NCBI GenBank assembly: GCA_027576995.1
Contig: JANBQC010000746.1
Location: 1 to 12,063, forward strand
DNA from: Dimargaris cristalligena
Lineage: Eukaryota; Kickxellomycota; Dimargaritomycetes; Dimargaritales; Dimargaritaceae
Direction: 5' to 3'
DNA length: 12,063 bases
Numbering within the stretch: position 1 is the stretch's first letter; every line of letters starts with the position of its first letter. A program made the position numbers and the translations under genes. Shown in pieces: positions 1 to 9,607 of this stretch. The notes under the pieces were generated by a model. That model did no database searches. It was not told the DNA's origin and saw only the letters and a program-made list of their open reading frames with translations.

Positions 1-885
1 CTACTTATATATATAGGGATAACTCCAAAGGGAGGTCCTAAGGGAAGGATACTACTAAGACTAGAGGATAAATAAATAAGCTAACCAGATAGTTATTAGT
101 ATCCAGAAGACCCTGATGGTAACTAGAAGAGGCTAATAGATTAATACTAGAGAAATTAATATAAAGAGGTAAGGTCTAGCCATCAGAAAGGGTATATGTT
201 AATAGATGGTACTGGGTGTGACTATGGGAAGGTTAATATGGCACTATAAGGCCTAATACTTATTTACCCTAATCTCTATTATTATTTGGTATATAACCCA
301 GATGTATTATTACTAATGAGTGTAATCTGTCACCTATCCCCAACAACCTGGGACAAGTGTGAGGAGTTGCTTGTGCCCACCCACTATCCTCCAACCACCT
401 CCACTGACGTCTTAATCGACAGGCCAATCTAAACAAGTGGCTTTATTTAGAGAGATATCCTACCCCCAACCAATGCTGATACCAAGGTATATGATTAGAA
501 ACCAATTTTATATCCATCGAAACCAGTGCAGTCCGAATAGAGCGCGGTAAAAGTAATTGGATATACCTTGTACTTTTTTTTAGAAACCGAATAAAAGTCC
601 GAAATGCGGACAATGGTGGGTGAAAATTAAGTAAGAGGTAATGAAGGTGATCCCAGAATGGGGGGAGTGATTATGAAAAGAAGAAATGAATATCGAGTCA
701 AGAGGAGGATAAGAAGTGCCCTTAAACAACTAAGGCAAACAAGTCGGTAGCTAGAGCAATGCTGAAGGATCGTCCAGAAGGTTAAGGCCGACATAGCTCC
801 TCCTATCTAAACGCACGCACAAAACTAGAGGAGGATGTGGTAAAAGTGAGATACATATATATATATATATATATACAGAACTGAT
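1..885. other. AT-rich gene-poor flank downstream of CCT5
   Basis: I see no intact gene here. Every frame is broken by many TAA and TAG codons. A hand count over 1-330 gives about 58 TpA against 41 ApT dinucleotides and only 7 CpA, so the stretch is unusually rich in TpA. No tRNA-like T-loop or rRNA stretch was noticed. The part nearest CCT5 should contain the CCT5 3' UTR. The only clear minus-strand AATAAA (TTTATT on the plus strand, 442-447) lies about 440 nt past the stop, so the true poly(A) site is not resolved. The region could be plain intergenic DNA or an old decayed element. Confidence 0.6.
855..875. repeat. (AT)n microsatellite
   Basis: This is an uninterrupted run of ten AT units plus one A, starting ten bases beyond the CCT5 stop codon, so it falls in the CCT5 3' UTR. 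It reads as TATATA on the transcribed strand. Such elements can help 3'-end formation in yeasts, but that role here is only a guess. Length variation between isolates is likely. Confidence 0.85.
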
Positions 886-3066
886 TTACTCGTCGCCGTA
901 GTGAGTGATGACATCGTCAATCTTCAGGATCATTTTGACTAGCTGGGTAGCCAGCAGGAACTGTTGGCGTTTAGAGATGAGAGGATCAAATACATGTTGT
1001 TCACGCATATCGTTGGACCCCTTGTGCATACAGTCGATACCCAGTCGGCTATTCTGGGTGCGCACCTGCTCGGACTTCACGTCAGCCAGGGCATCGATGG
1101 GGGACAGCCCACTGTTTTCGGCCAAGGTCAGAGGCACGGCATCCAAGGCAGCAGCGAAGGCGCGCATGGCGTACTGCTCGATGCTGCTGATCTGGTCGGC
1201 TTCCCGGGCCACGGCCAACGAGCAGCTGATTTCGGCAGCTCCGCCACCGTAGACGACCCGCTTGTCGCGGACCATGTTACGCACCACACACATGGCGTCA
1301 TGCAGGGAGCGCTTGGCTTCGTCGATGATCATCTTGTTGCCACCGCGCACGAAAATGGTCACGGCGCGGGTGTTGGCGCAGTCTTCAATGACCAGCATCT
1401 TATCCCGGGTGGTTCCGAAGCTGATTTCACGCACCAGACCGGCGTGGCCAAGTTTCTCGGGGCTCAGGTCTTCGAAGCGGGGCACGATGCGGCCATTGGT
1501 GGCAATGGCGATGAGTTCCAACTCGGGACCACCGACCCACCGGACGGCCGGCAGATTGTTCTGCAGCAACAGGTGGTTGGCTTCGTCGTCGAAACCCCAC
1601 TGGCAAATAACCAGGTTGGCCCCGGCATCCTTGACCTGCTGGATCATTTCCTTGAACTTATCCGTTTCGTAAGCCTGGAGCTTCTGGTATTCCTCCACGG
1701 AGGTGATATCGAGCTTATGCTTAGTCTTGGGCTTGGGGGGCTCAAAGGGGCAGGTGAGGATGGCCATCTTGACGTCATGGATTTCACTGGGCATCTGGGG
1801 ATGGGACATATCCTTGTCCACCACTACACCGCGTACCAGCACCGTGTCGGTAAGGGACCCGCCGACCTTACCGTCCACCTTGATCAGCTCAAAGTTGACA
1901 TCGCCAGTCTCCAGATTAGCCACAGCAAGGACAGCGTCCACGGCGATGTTGGCGAATTGGTCGTGGCACTTGGACACGATCTTACTACCCAGACAGGTCT
2001 TGGCCGTTTTGAGCAGGTTAGTGATGTTGCCGGGACCGAATTCGATCACGTCCGAGTTTTCCTCGAGGGTTTTCACGGCGACCTGACAGGCCTTCTCAAA
2101 CCCGTCCGCGATACGGATGGGGTGGATACCCCGGTCTAGCAGTTGCTCGGCCTGCTCGAGAAGGGCACCAGCGAGTACGACGACACCAGTGGTACCGTCA
2201 CCAATCTCATCATCCTGGGACTTGGACAGCTGGACCAGAAGTTTGGCGACCTGGTGGGTCACTTCCATCTGATCCAGGATGGTGGCACCATCGTTGGTGA
2301 TAGTGATATCACCGTCGGGCGAGATCAGGATTTTGTCCAAACCTATTGGGACGAACAGCGTGGGGGGGGGGGTGCAATAAATAGCAGTGCGCCAGGGATG
2401 TTAGTAGTGGAAGTGGGAGAGGCGGTATTAAGGTTTGTCGCACTTTTACCTGGCCAAGATCTATCGTATTTATTAGCTAACCGATGGGGAAATGTGGGCG
2501 ACTAGGAAGAACCACATTGGCTTATGATAATAACGACGATATGCAATACTTACCGCGGGGGCCAAGCGAGGTCTTGACGATATTAGTCACAGCTTTGGCA
2601 GCCAGGATGTGGGACTAGGGGAGCGGGATCAAATGCCATAGTAAAATGAATACGGGAGTGTTATTAGCGATAGGACCAGGTATTGTCGTGGATCGGATAG
2701 CATATAGCCAGGAGTCCATCCGTACAGAAAGGCATTCCGGCCCGGGTTGGGGGGCGATCAGAAAGATAACTCTAGGCCATCTACCCCCCATGAGTGGGCT
2801 TCCATCCGAAGCTGAGCATCCACTTGGACGGATGCGCTGGACTCGGATAGAAAAGGGAGAGGTGGGCCACCCGAACTGGACTAGGCAAGTCCCGATCCAG
2901 CCAGATCGGCCGTCGACTTGTAAAATAATAAAGCAGATATTCACAGTCAAGTCCGTTAAGAATGTACCTTCTGAGCCTCGAGACCAGATTTGCGAGTCTT
3001 CTTCTGTTGTTCCCTCACAATAATGATGGGACGGCCATACTCGTCCGTGGCGTACATGGCATTCAT
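886..3066 (-). CDS. T-complex protein 1 subunit epsilon (CCT5), three coding exons
   Basis: This is one of eight paralogous subunits of the cytosolic group II chaperonin TRiC/CCT, which folds actin, tubulin and other proteins in an ATP-driven double ring. Coding exons are 3066-2968, 2614-2554 and 2342-886. They join in frame to 538 residues, close to human (541) and yeast (562) CCT5. Visible motifs are DEYGRP near the N-terminus, SLGPRGLDK around 49-57, the nucleotide-binding TNDGATI (69-75) and GDGTT (101-105), the conserved HDA aspartate (D402), GGGAAE (419-424) and the C-terminal ILKIDD. The middle third matches the epsilon-type apical domain, including [16 protein letters not shown] and [14 protein letters not shown]. 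The start at 3066 is the first Met of the frame; a second Met three codons on (3057) is an alternative. A probable leader intron ends one base before the start. The stop is TAA. The identification is very secure. Confidence 0.97.
2343..2553 (-). other. CCT5 intron 2 (211 nt)
   Basis: The donor GTAAGT follows the exon sequence for SLGPRG, and the acceptor TAG precedes the rest of that Gly codon and LDK. The intron interrupts the Gly codon after its first base (phase 1). Joining it restores the invariant GPRGLDK motif. An 11-C run on the sense strand (plus-strand G 2362-2372) lies about 20 nt before the acceptor, where a pyrimidine tract is expected. Confidence 0.93.
2615..2967 (-). other. CCT5 intron 1 (353 nt)
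   Basis: The donor GTACAT follows the AAG codon of GLEAQK, and the acceptor CCCTAG precedes SHILAAKAV. The intron is phase 0. It is the longest intron in the window. I looked for box C/D snoRNA motifs on its sense strand and saw none. Joining gives the conserved [15 protein letters not shown]. Confidence 0.92.
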
Positions 3067-3067
3067 G

Positions 3068-3161
3068 CTGGGCGAGTTAGTATTAATTACGAAAGGGAAA
3101 GTACGATCAACAACGAAACCAAGAAGAGAACAATCAAATAAAATAGGAAAGTACGCTTAAC
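3068..3161 (-). other. Probable CCT5 5'-UTR intron
   Basis: On the sense strand a perfect TACTAAC branch-point sequence (plus-strand 3076-3082) is followed eight bases later by a CAG acceptor. That acceptor ends one base before the CCT5 ATG. The acceptor side is convincing. The donor is not fixed: GTTAAG, beginning at 3161 and reading downward, is the nearest reasonable choice and would give 94 nt. No ATG lies on the sense strand for roughly 290 nt beyond, so the upstream exon would be untranslated leader. The branch-to-acceptor distance is short, which is the main reason for doubt. Confidence 0.55.
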
Positions 3162-3337
3162 CTCCGAGTAGAATCAAGCCGGAGTTCTATTAGAGACCAA
3201 CCGGGCACGGCGACTGGATGAGGCTGTGGAGCAAGTGGAGATGGGTCAGGGAATCAGGTCAGCCAAGCAGAGAGAGGGGAGGAGGGTCTGGGTGGACTTT
3301 TGCCCAGGGAGAGTGGATCTTAACGGGTGAATCTCTC

Positions 3338-3363
3338 TCCTCCTCCTCCTCCTCCTCCTCCTC
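3338..3363. repeat. (TCC)8 trinucleotide repeat
   Basis: Eight uninterrupted TCC units followed by TC lie within a wider pyrimidine-rich stretch from 3331. On the CCT5 sense strand this is a (GGA)n purine tract, about 270 nt upstream of the CCT5 start codon. It may belong to the promoter or leader. Polypyrimidine/polypurine tracts are common in fungal promoters; no specific function can be shown. Confidence 0.9.
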
Positions 3364-4075
3364 ATTTGTGAGCCAAGTCGCCTCTATTTGCTGGTCCACA
3401 ATACTTGCATAAGACTGAAGCCTGGATTCCATGGGATAGTTTATGATAGGAAGTGGGGAAACTTAATTTGGGATGATACGCTCTAAGGCCCTATTTCCAC
3501 TCCAACCACTCTGGCAGCCATACTTCCAGATGATGGGCCCTGATAGTTAAGATATTGGGATAAGGGTGCTGATTCGAAAAGGAATTATTGCTTGTTGGTC
3601 AGGTTCCTTATTATAAATCCGTTGGTTGGAATCCATTAATTCTTACCGAATGGGGAGACATGGTATGTGGTAACTGATTTCACAATGATTGTTAATCGGT
3701 TAGAGACTATAATCATGGATCTCTCCCATGCGCTATTTAGCGCCTTTATGGGGAGGGGTCAGCAGAACAGGAAAATATCCAAGTGTCGTCACTGGAGTTG
3801 GGAGGTATTGTTGTTGTGCAGCAGGGGTAGCCCATGTGACTGTTGGCTTTACATGGCAGCTGACCCGGAAGAATGTCTCCCACGCAATCAGCAGCCTCCA
3901 GCACCAGAGTAGTAACTGCCGGACGGTGTAGTAGTAGGGGGGAAAGAAGGGTCTCTCTATCTCAGTTACCCTCTTATATTAAGGCCCTCGCTTCCTTGTT
4001 GACCGCATTGATATACGTCCCTTTAAAACTATCCCTGCCCTACCCAACCTATTCGCTTTTCTTTATTTACTCACG

Positions 4076-4172
4076 CGCTCTCTCTCTTTTTATATATATT
4101 TATCTTTATTTTACTCCGCGAACTCTCCACACTTGGCCTGTCTCATCCCGCGGTCGTCGCTCATTGCCCGCC
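4076..4172 (+). promoter_or_regulatory. XDH core promoter and 5' leader
   Basis: A CT-rich run (from about 4077) is followed by a TATA-like stretch, TTTTTATATATATTT, at about 4087-4101, roughly 75 nt ahead of the XDH start codon. The context of the start, CCCGCCATGC, is favourable for initiation. CT-rich tracts followed by the transcription start are typical of fungal promoters. The real start site cannot be read from sequence alone. Confidence 0.4.
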
Positions 4173-7100
4173 ATGCTGAACCACGCTGCGCTTGGGGAGG
4201 CTACAGTGGAGGCCTCCCCGTATTCCAATCGCCTATTCCTCTATGTGAACCAAACCCCATACGAGCTAGTCAACCCCGCCCCCGAGACCACCGTCCTCCA
4301 GTTTCTGCGCGACCAGGGTTTGACCGGCACTAAACTGGGCTGCGCCGAAGGAGGCTGTGGTAGGTACCCTTGGTGTATTCGACAATTTACCGGCTTTTCA
4401 TTCGTACCATTCTTGCTGTAGGGTAGGTCTATTTGCTCACTCTCCGCTTTATTAACAATATATCGTATATCCCTTACATCCATTGTATACGGCCAATTTG
4501 TAACGCAGGGGCCTGTACCATCGTTATTGCTAGTCTCGATCCGATCACCCTACGAATTAGCCATCGTTCCGCCAACGGCTGTCTCCTGCCCCTATGCAGT
4601 CTCGACGGTAAACAAGTCATTACCATCGAAGGCATCGGCAATTCCAAGCAACCCCACCCCGTCCAGGTAAATACACATGAATTCTGTGTCCCACCGGGCA
4701 GGTTCAGATATATGCTTAGCGCATACATACACCCTTTGGCCTATCTATCAACTGATCTTGAGAGGAGATGCACGCCAGATAGTCCCCCTTCCATTCTCCC
4801 TCTTTCTCCCATGGCTGATCACACTAATCAGCAACTGATGGTTGACAATCGATGGTGTACTCAATGGTGATTGGCTAGGAACGACTGGCCGCCCTGCACG
4901 GCTCCCAGTGCGGCTTTTGCACGCCCGGAATTGCCATGTCCCTCTACGCCCTACTGCGCAATAATCCCGAACCAACTGACCACGACATTGAGGATGGCTT
5001 CGATGGCAACCTTTGTCGGTGCACGGGCTACCGACCTATTCTTGATGCCGCCAAGACCTTTTCCGTGGCCCATGACGACCCTAGCCCCAGCCCCCCTTCA
5101 GCGTGCCCCGGTCAACACTCCTGTGGGAAATCCCGCTGTTCGGAGCAGGAACACTTGGAATGTCGCCAGAAACATGCCGATCAAATCGATGATATTGAAG
5201 AACTTCAGCCCATCCGTTTATTGGAAAAAGTAAGACCACTCAGTAGCACGGCCCTTCTAATACCCGTAGCCCAGGCATTCAGTAATTATGGTACTTTGTG
5301 TCACTAGGGGGTTTACTAACCACCCCCTTATCTGATTTCACCAAATACACTGCTCCAGCACCAATTTGCGCCATACGAGCCAGCCACCGAGATGGCGTTC
5401 CCGGAGGCCTTGGTCCAGTACGGTCAGAAGAGACTAAGCTCGGCTGCTACTTCCCTCAGGTTTCGCGGTAAATGGTGCAGCGACTTCTACAGTCCTACAT
5501 CGCTGGACGAACTCCTCCGTATCAAGGTAAATTGCCCACGATTGATCAATAGCTATCCAACTCTTATCCACCATATAATTACTTAGCAATCGTTCCTTAT
5601 TCCACATACCTCCATTAGCGCTACCAATGCCTACACTTGGAATCTAGCAATATTCTAATAGCCTTGGCGGAATTCATATGTATCTGGGCTGATTAAATAC
5701 CTCCCATCAGAATCAATTCCCCAGCTGCAAACTCCTGTCGGGGAATACTGAAGTCGGTATTGAAACCAAGTTCAAATACCAGGTCTACAACGTTCGCGCC
5801 TTCGTGGGCGACATCCCTGAGCTCACCACCGTTCATGTGGATGGTAGGTTATCCACTAATCTGTGGGAGTGGTTATCGCTGATCAGTGATACCTAGCCCT
5901 ATTGCTAATCTAAAAGTGTCTAATACCATTAATTTAGAGAAATAATACTGTCAACATACACACACTGGTATCCATTTCTGAATATTAGCTCACCGTTTAC
6001 CCTCTAAAAATTGTGCCTTGGGACAACTTACTCATTCAATCAACCTAAAATACTCTTGGTCGTCATAACCAGACGTGGGTGTGAAATTCGGTGCCAATAT
6101 CACTTTATCGGCACTCGAGGACGAGCTGACTAAGCTGGCCAACACCCTAGAGGTAGGTTACATTCCTTTGCTCAATTTTACCCGAAGTTTAGATTCAATG
6201 TAGCTCTGCCTGAAGGGAAACATATTGCTCACCTTGACCATCCTATGGTGAAACAAATCAAGTCTGGCTCAAAGAAAATCACGCTTGCCTTACCCGTTTG
6301 GCACTCCAGGTCATGAAAGAACCTACTCTCTTAACGTTTATTAATAGCAGAAAATGTTTGTGCACATCCCCCATACCTTCCTTCCTATTAGACCCACCAA
6401 ACGGAAGGACACAAGGCCATCCTCACCAACCTTAAATGGTTTGCCGGTCGCCAAGTGCGTAATTTCGCCACCATGGCGGGTAACATCGCGACCGCATCAC
6501 CCATTTCCGACCTTAATCCCGTTTTGATAGCGTGTCAGGCGGTGGTAACTATCCAGTCACTCGATGCCCCCCCGCGTGAGGTCCCCATGTCGAAGTTTTT
6601 CCTCGGCTACCGTAAAACGGCTCTCCAGCCCCACGAGGTCTTGACCCAAGTGTTCATCCCCCATTCCCAGCCCGGCCAGTATATACGTGCCTACAAACAG
6701 GCCAAACGCAAAGACGACGACATTGCCATCGTGAACGCCGGCCTTAGTATCCAACTGGACTCAGATCCCGAAGGCCACTGGTGGGTGCGGGACTGTAGCA
6801 TGGCCTTTGGTGGCATGGGCCCCATATCCGTCCAGTCTAAAGCCACCGAGCAGCATCTCGTAGGGTCGGACTTTGCCAATCCCGAAACCCTCAATTCACT
6901 CATGACAGTCTGCCAACAGGAGCTACGACTGGATCCAGGGGCCCCCGGCGGTATGGCGGAGTACCGTCTGGCTTTGGCTTCCAGTTTTGTGTTTAAATTT
7001 TGGCATGAAATTTCTTGCCTTATTCAAGTCAACGGCTTTTCTGCGAAGCAGGGCCATGATACCATGGAAATAACCCGGGAGCTATCCAAAGGCCTCCAGT

Positions 7101-9607
7101 ACTACGCTGAAACAAGGTAAATATGCCTATATTACATTTCGGAGCGCATCAGTGGTTCTCACCCATTCACTCGCCTCTCATCTGCAATTGGTCGGTATTA
7201 AATTATCTAACCTGGATTCGTAATTATATATACCCTCTCTTACCATCTATCGAACTACCCATCTACCAGTGACGACTCAGTGGTTGGGCGAGGTATTCCT
7301 CACCTCAGTGCCCTGAAGCAGGTTACTGGAGAAGCCAAGTACCTGGACGATATGCCTAAATTGGCGGGTGAACTCTATGCCGGTATAATCATGGCCAAAC
7401 CGGCTAGGGCTCGCCTGGTCAACGTAGACCCGACGGCCGCGCTGGACATGAACGGCGTGTCCCATTTTATCTCCGCCCGGGATGTCCCGGGTTCCAACAA
7501 GATTGGCTCAATTGCTAAAGATGAGGTCATATTTGCCGAAACGGACATTACTTGCGCTGGCCAGATGATTGGTCTAATTCTAGCGACTGACCAAATGACG
7601 GCACAGGCGGCCGCCCGGCGGGTGGAGGTTGAGTATGAGGTGCTTCCCCCCATTATGACTATTGAAGAGGCTATTGCCCAAGAGTCGTACTTTGGCCCGC
7701 CCAAGAAGCTGGAACGCGGCGACTTGGACCAGGGGTTGGCCGAGGCCGACTTTGTATTCGAAGGAGAGTACAAGATGGGGGGCCAGGAACATTTTTACTT
7801 GGAAACCCACGCGGCCCTGGTCGTCCCTAAAGAAGACGACGAGATCGAGATCTTTGCGAGTACCCAGTCCCCGACGGAGTCGCAGCATTCCGTGGCCCAT
7901 ACGTTGAATATTCCCAGCAACCGCGTCGTCTGTCGCGTGAAACGGTTGGGGGGTGGGTTTGGCGGAAAAGAATCGCGCACGGCCCCGCTTATTTGTTCCC
8001 TGGCGGTGGCGGCCCACAAAACCCAAAAACCCGTGCGCTGTATGCTGGACCGGGACGAAGATATGGTGCTAACGGGCCAACGCCACTCGTTCTTGGCGAA
8101 ATGGAAAGTGGGGGTGACGCGCGAGGGTAAGTTACTGGCCCTCCACATGAAACTCTACAATAACGCCGGGCACTCCCTGGATCTGTCGGGCAGTGTGTTG
8201 GAACGGGCCATGACCCACTGTGATAACGTCTATTACATTCCCCATGTCAAAGTGGAGGGCTGGGTGTGCCGGACCAACCTGCATTCTAATACGGCCTTCC
8301 GTGGCTTCGGTGGCCCCCAGGGCATGCTCGCCACCGAAAGTTGGATGTGTGAAGTGGCCGATCGGTTGGGGCTCCCAGTGGACCAGCTGCAGGAACGCAA
8401 CTTTTACCAGGCCGGCCAAACCACCCATTTCAACCAGGTCCTGGCCGACTGGCATTTCAAGGAGACGTGGGACGCCGTCAAAAAATCGAGTCAGTACGAA
8501 GCCCGACGCCAAGCGGTGGATGAGTTCAACCGTTATTCACCGTGGAAAAAACGCGGCCTGGCCATTACTCCAACCAAATTCGGGATTTCCTTCACCGCCC
8601 TTTTCATGAACCAGGCGGGGGCACTGGTTCACATTTACTCGGACGGGACGATTCTGTTAGCCCACGGCGGGACGGAAATGGGCCAGGGTTTACATACCAA
8701 AATGATTCAACTCTGCGCCGAGGAGCTCCGCGTCCCCATTGAACAAGTTTATATCAATGAAACGGCCACCAACACGGTGATCAATACCAGCCCGACGGCC
8801 GCCAGCGCTTCCAGTGATCTAAACGGGATGGCCGTGGTGGACGCGTGTCGCCAATTGAACGAACGTCTCCAACCGTACCGCGAACGCATGCCCAAGGCCA
8901 CCATGGCCCAACTTGCCCACGCCGCCTACATGGACCGGGTCAACTTGTCCGCTAACGGGTTCTACAAAGTGCCCGACATTGGGTTTAACTGGTCCACCAA
9001 CACCGGTCGCATGTACTTTTACTTTACGGTGGGTACCGCCATTAGCGAGGTCGAGCTCGACACCCTCACGGGCGACCACGTAGTCATCCGCGCGGATGTC
9101 GCCATGGACGTCGGCCGGAGTTTAAATCCCGCCCTCGACGTGGGGCAAATCGAAGGCGCCTTCCTCCAGGGCATGGGTTGGACCACCCTCGAGGAAACCC
9201 TCTTCTTCCCCAATGGCTCACTCTTCACCCGCGGCCCGGGTAACTATAAAATCCCCGGGTTCCGCGATACCCCCCGTGATTTCCGGGTCCAGATTCTGCG
9301 CCATTTACAGTACACCGAACTGAAAACGGTGCGCAGTAGTAAAGGCATCGGTGAACCCCCGCTGTTCCTGGGAAGTTGTGTGATGTTCGCCCTGCGTGAT
9401 GCGCTCAAGGCGGCCCGTGCGGGACGTCCGACGGTCGAGGGGCAAACGGAGGGAGTGGACGCCAAGACCGACCCCATTGTTCTGCATTCCCCGGCCACCG
9501 CCGAAATCCTGCGGCTGCAGTGCCAGGACGCTATTGCGCAGTCTTGCCAAGTGGTTACCCAGCAGAATGGAGATGGTAACCATAAACCCTGGGTTATTCG
9601 AGTTTAA
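4173..9607 (+). CDS. Xanthine dehydrogenase (purine hydroxylase), eight exons
   Basis: The enzyme oxidises hypoxanthine to xanthine and xanthine to urate using NAD+; it works in purine breakdown and is normally cytosolic or peroxisomal. Exons are 4173-4359, 4509-4666, 4879-5229, 5359-5526, 5711-5843, 6073-6152, 6392-7116 and 7270-9607. They join in frame to 1379 residues (human 1333). Domains in order: two [2Fe-2S] clusters (Cys57, 62, 65, 87 and Cys126, 129, 161, 163); a Cys-containing linker (191-210); the FAD domain with [11 protein letters not shown] (296-306) and [15 protein letters not shown] (from 388), plus an NAD-side loop [10 protein letters not shown] (462-471); and the molybdopterin domain. 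By alignment to bovine XDH, the Mo-site residues are Gln800, Glu835, Arg913, Phe947, Phe1042, Thr1043 and the catalytic Glu1296 in GIGEPPLF. The Glu835/Arg913 pair marks a purine hydroxylase rather than an aldehyde oxidase. The protein ends in KPWVIRV. The same frame stays open 100 codons upstream, but 4173 fits the family N-terminus. Confidence 0.96.
4360..4508 (+). other. XDH intron 1 (149 nt)
   Basis: The donor is GTAGGT and the acceptor GCAG. The intron is phase 1, splitting the Gly63 codon. It lies between Cys62 and Cys65 of the first [2Fe-2S] ligand motif, so correct splicing is needed to make that cluster. Removing it restores GGCGACTIV. Confidence 0.93.
4667..4878 (+). other. XDH intron 2 (212 nt)
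   Basis: The donor GTAAAT follows HPVQ, and the acceptor CTAG precedes [17 protein letters not shown]. The intron is phase 0. The join matches the family sequence on both sides. Confidence 0.93.
5230..5358 (+). other. XDH intron 3 (129 nt)
   Basis: The donor is GTAAGA after a Lys codon, and the acceptor is CCAG before [12 protein letters not shown]. The intron is phase 0 and is the shortest in the window. It falls in the variable linker between the Fe-S and FAD domains, so family conservation supports the exact borders less strongly here. Confidence 0.85.
5527..5710 (+). other. XDH intron 4 (184 nt)
   Basis: The donor is GTAAAT and the acceptor TCAG, phase 0. Removal joins DELLRIK to [16 protein letters not shown], which aligns with the start of the FAD-binding domain. 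Confidence 0.92.
5844..6072 (+). other. XDH intron 5 (229 nt)
   Basis: The donor is GTAGGT and the acceptor CCAG. The intron is phase 1, splitting an Asp codon (residue 333). It joins TTVHVD to [13 protein letters not shown]. Here the family has a variable loop followed by the conserved FGA segment. Confidence 0.9.
6153..6391 (+). other. XDH intron 6 (239 nt)
   Basis: The donor is GTAGGT and the acceptor TTAG, phase 0. It joins KLANTLE to [11 protein letters not shown], ahead of the conserved [10 protein letters not shown] segment of the FAD domain. Confidence 0.9.
7117..7269 (+). other. XDH intron 7 (153 nt)
   Basis: The donor is GTAAAT and the acceptor CCAG. The intron is phase 2, splitting a Ser codon (residue 601). 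It joins YYAETR to [13 protein letters not shown], at the hinge between the FAD and molybdopterin domains. If retained, the frame would stop at once (TAA within the donor). Confidence 0.93.

Larger units (their letters stand above)
3067..4172. promoter_or_regulatory. Divergent intergenic region between CCT5 and XDH
   Basis: This 1.1 kb separates two divergent genes, so it should hold both promoters and 5' leaders. Visible elements are the possible CCT5 leader intron, a (TCC)8 repeat, an inverted CTCCG-N13-CGGAG pair (3162-3184) and several GATA-type hexamers: TGATAG at 3444-3449 and 3541-3546, CTATCT at 3957-3962, TTATCT at 4100-4105. Fungal purine-catabolism genes are often under GATA-factor nitrogen control, but this count is near chance for AT-rich DNA. 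The Aspergillus UaY site (TCGG-N6-CCGA) was not found. Small open frames here show no recognisable protein. Confidence 0.6.

Noticed and set aside
1..760. A possible gene using TAA and TAG as Gln (ciliate-like code) in frame 1
   Set aside because: The three real genes here use the standard code with TAA stops. The other two frames hold similar numbers of TAA and TAG, so the pattern is better explained by TpA richness or decay.
964..2139. A 391-codon open frame on the plus strand, opposite CCT5
   Set aside because: It lies wholly antisense to the conserved CCT5 exon. It is a side effect of that gene's codon bias and its translation resembles no known protein.
2816..2835. Inverted repeat GCATCC-N8-GGATGC in CCT5 intron 1
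   Set aside because: A six-base stem is expected by chance in an intron of this length, and no snoRNA or other RNA motif surrounds it.
2646..3023. Plus-strand open frame of 125 codons, and a minus-strand frame of 111 codons in the same place
   Set aside because: Both overlap CCT5 intron 1 and exon 1, and neither gives a recognisable protein. The conserved splice joins explain the region.
3667..3931. Small plus-strand open frames of 81 and 67 codons upstream of XDH
   Set aside because: They have no recognisable domain or conserved motif and lie in the shared promoter region.
3444..4105. Cluster of GATA-type sites suggesting nitrogen control of XDH
   Set aside because: Four or five hexamers in 1.1 kb of AT-rich DNA is close to the chance number, and the purine-specific UaY-type site was not found. 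I mention them only as candidates.
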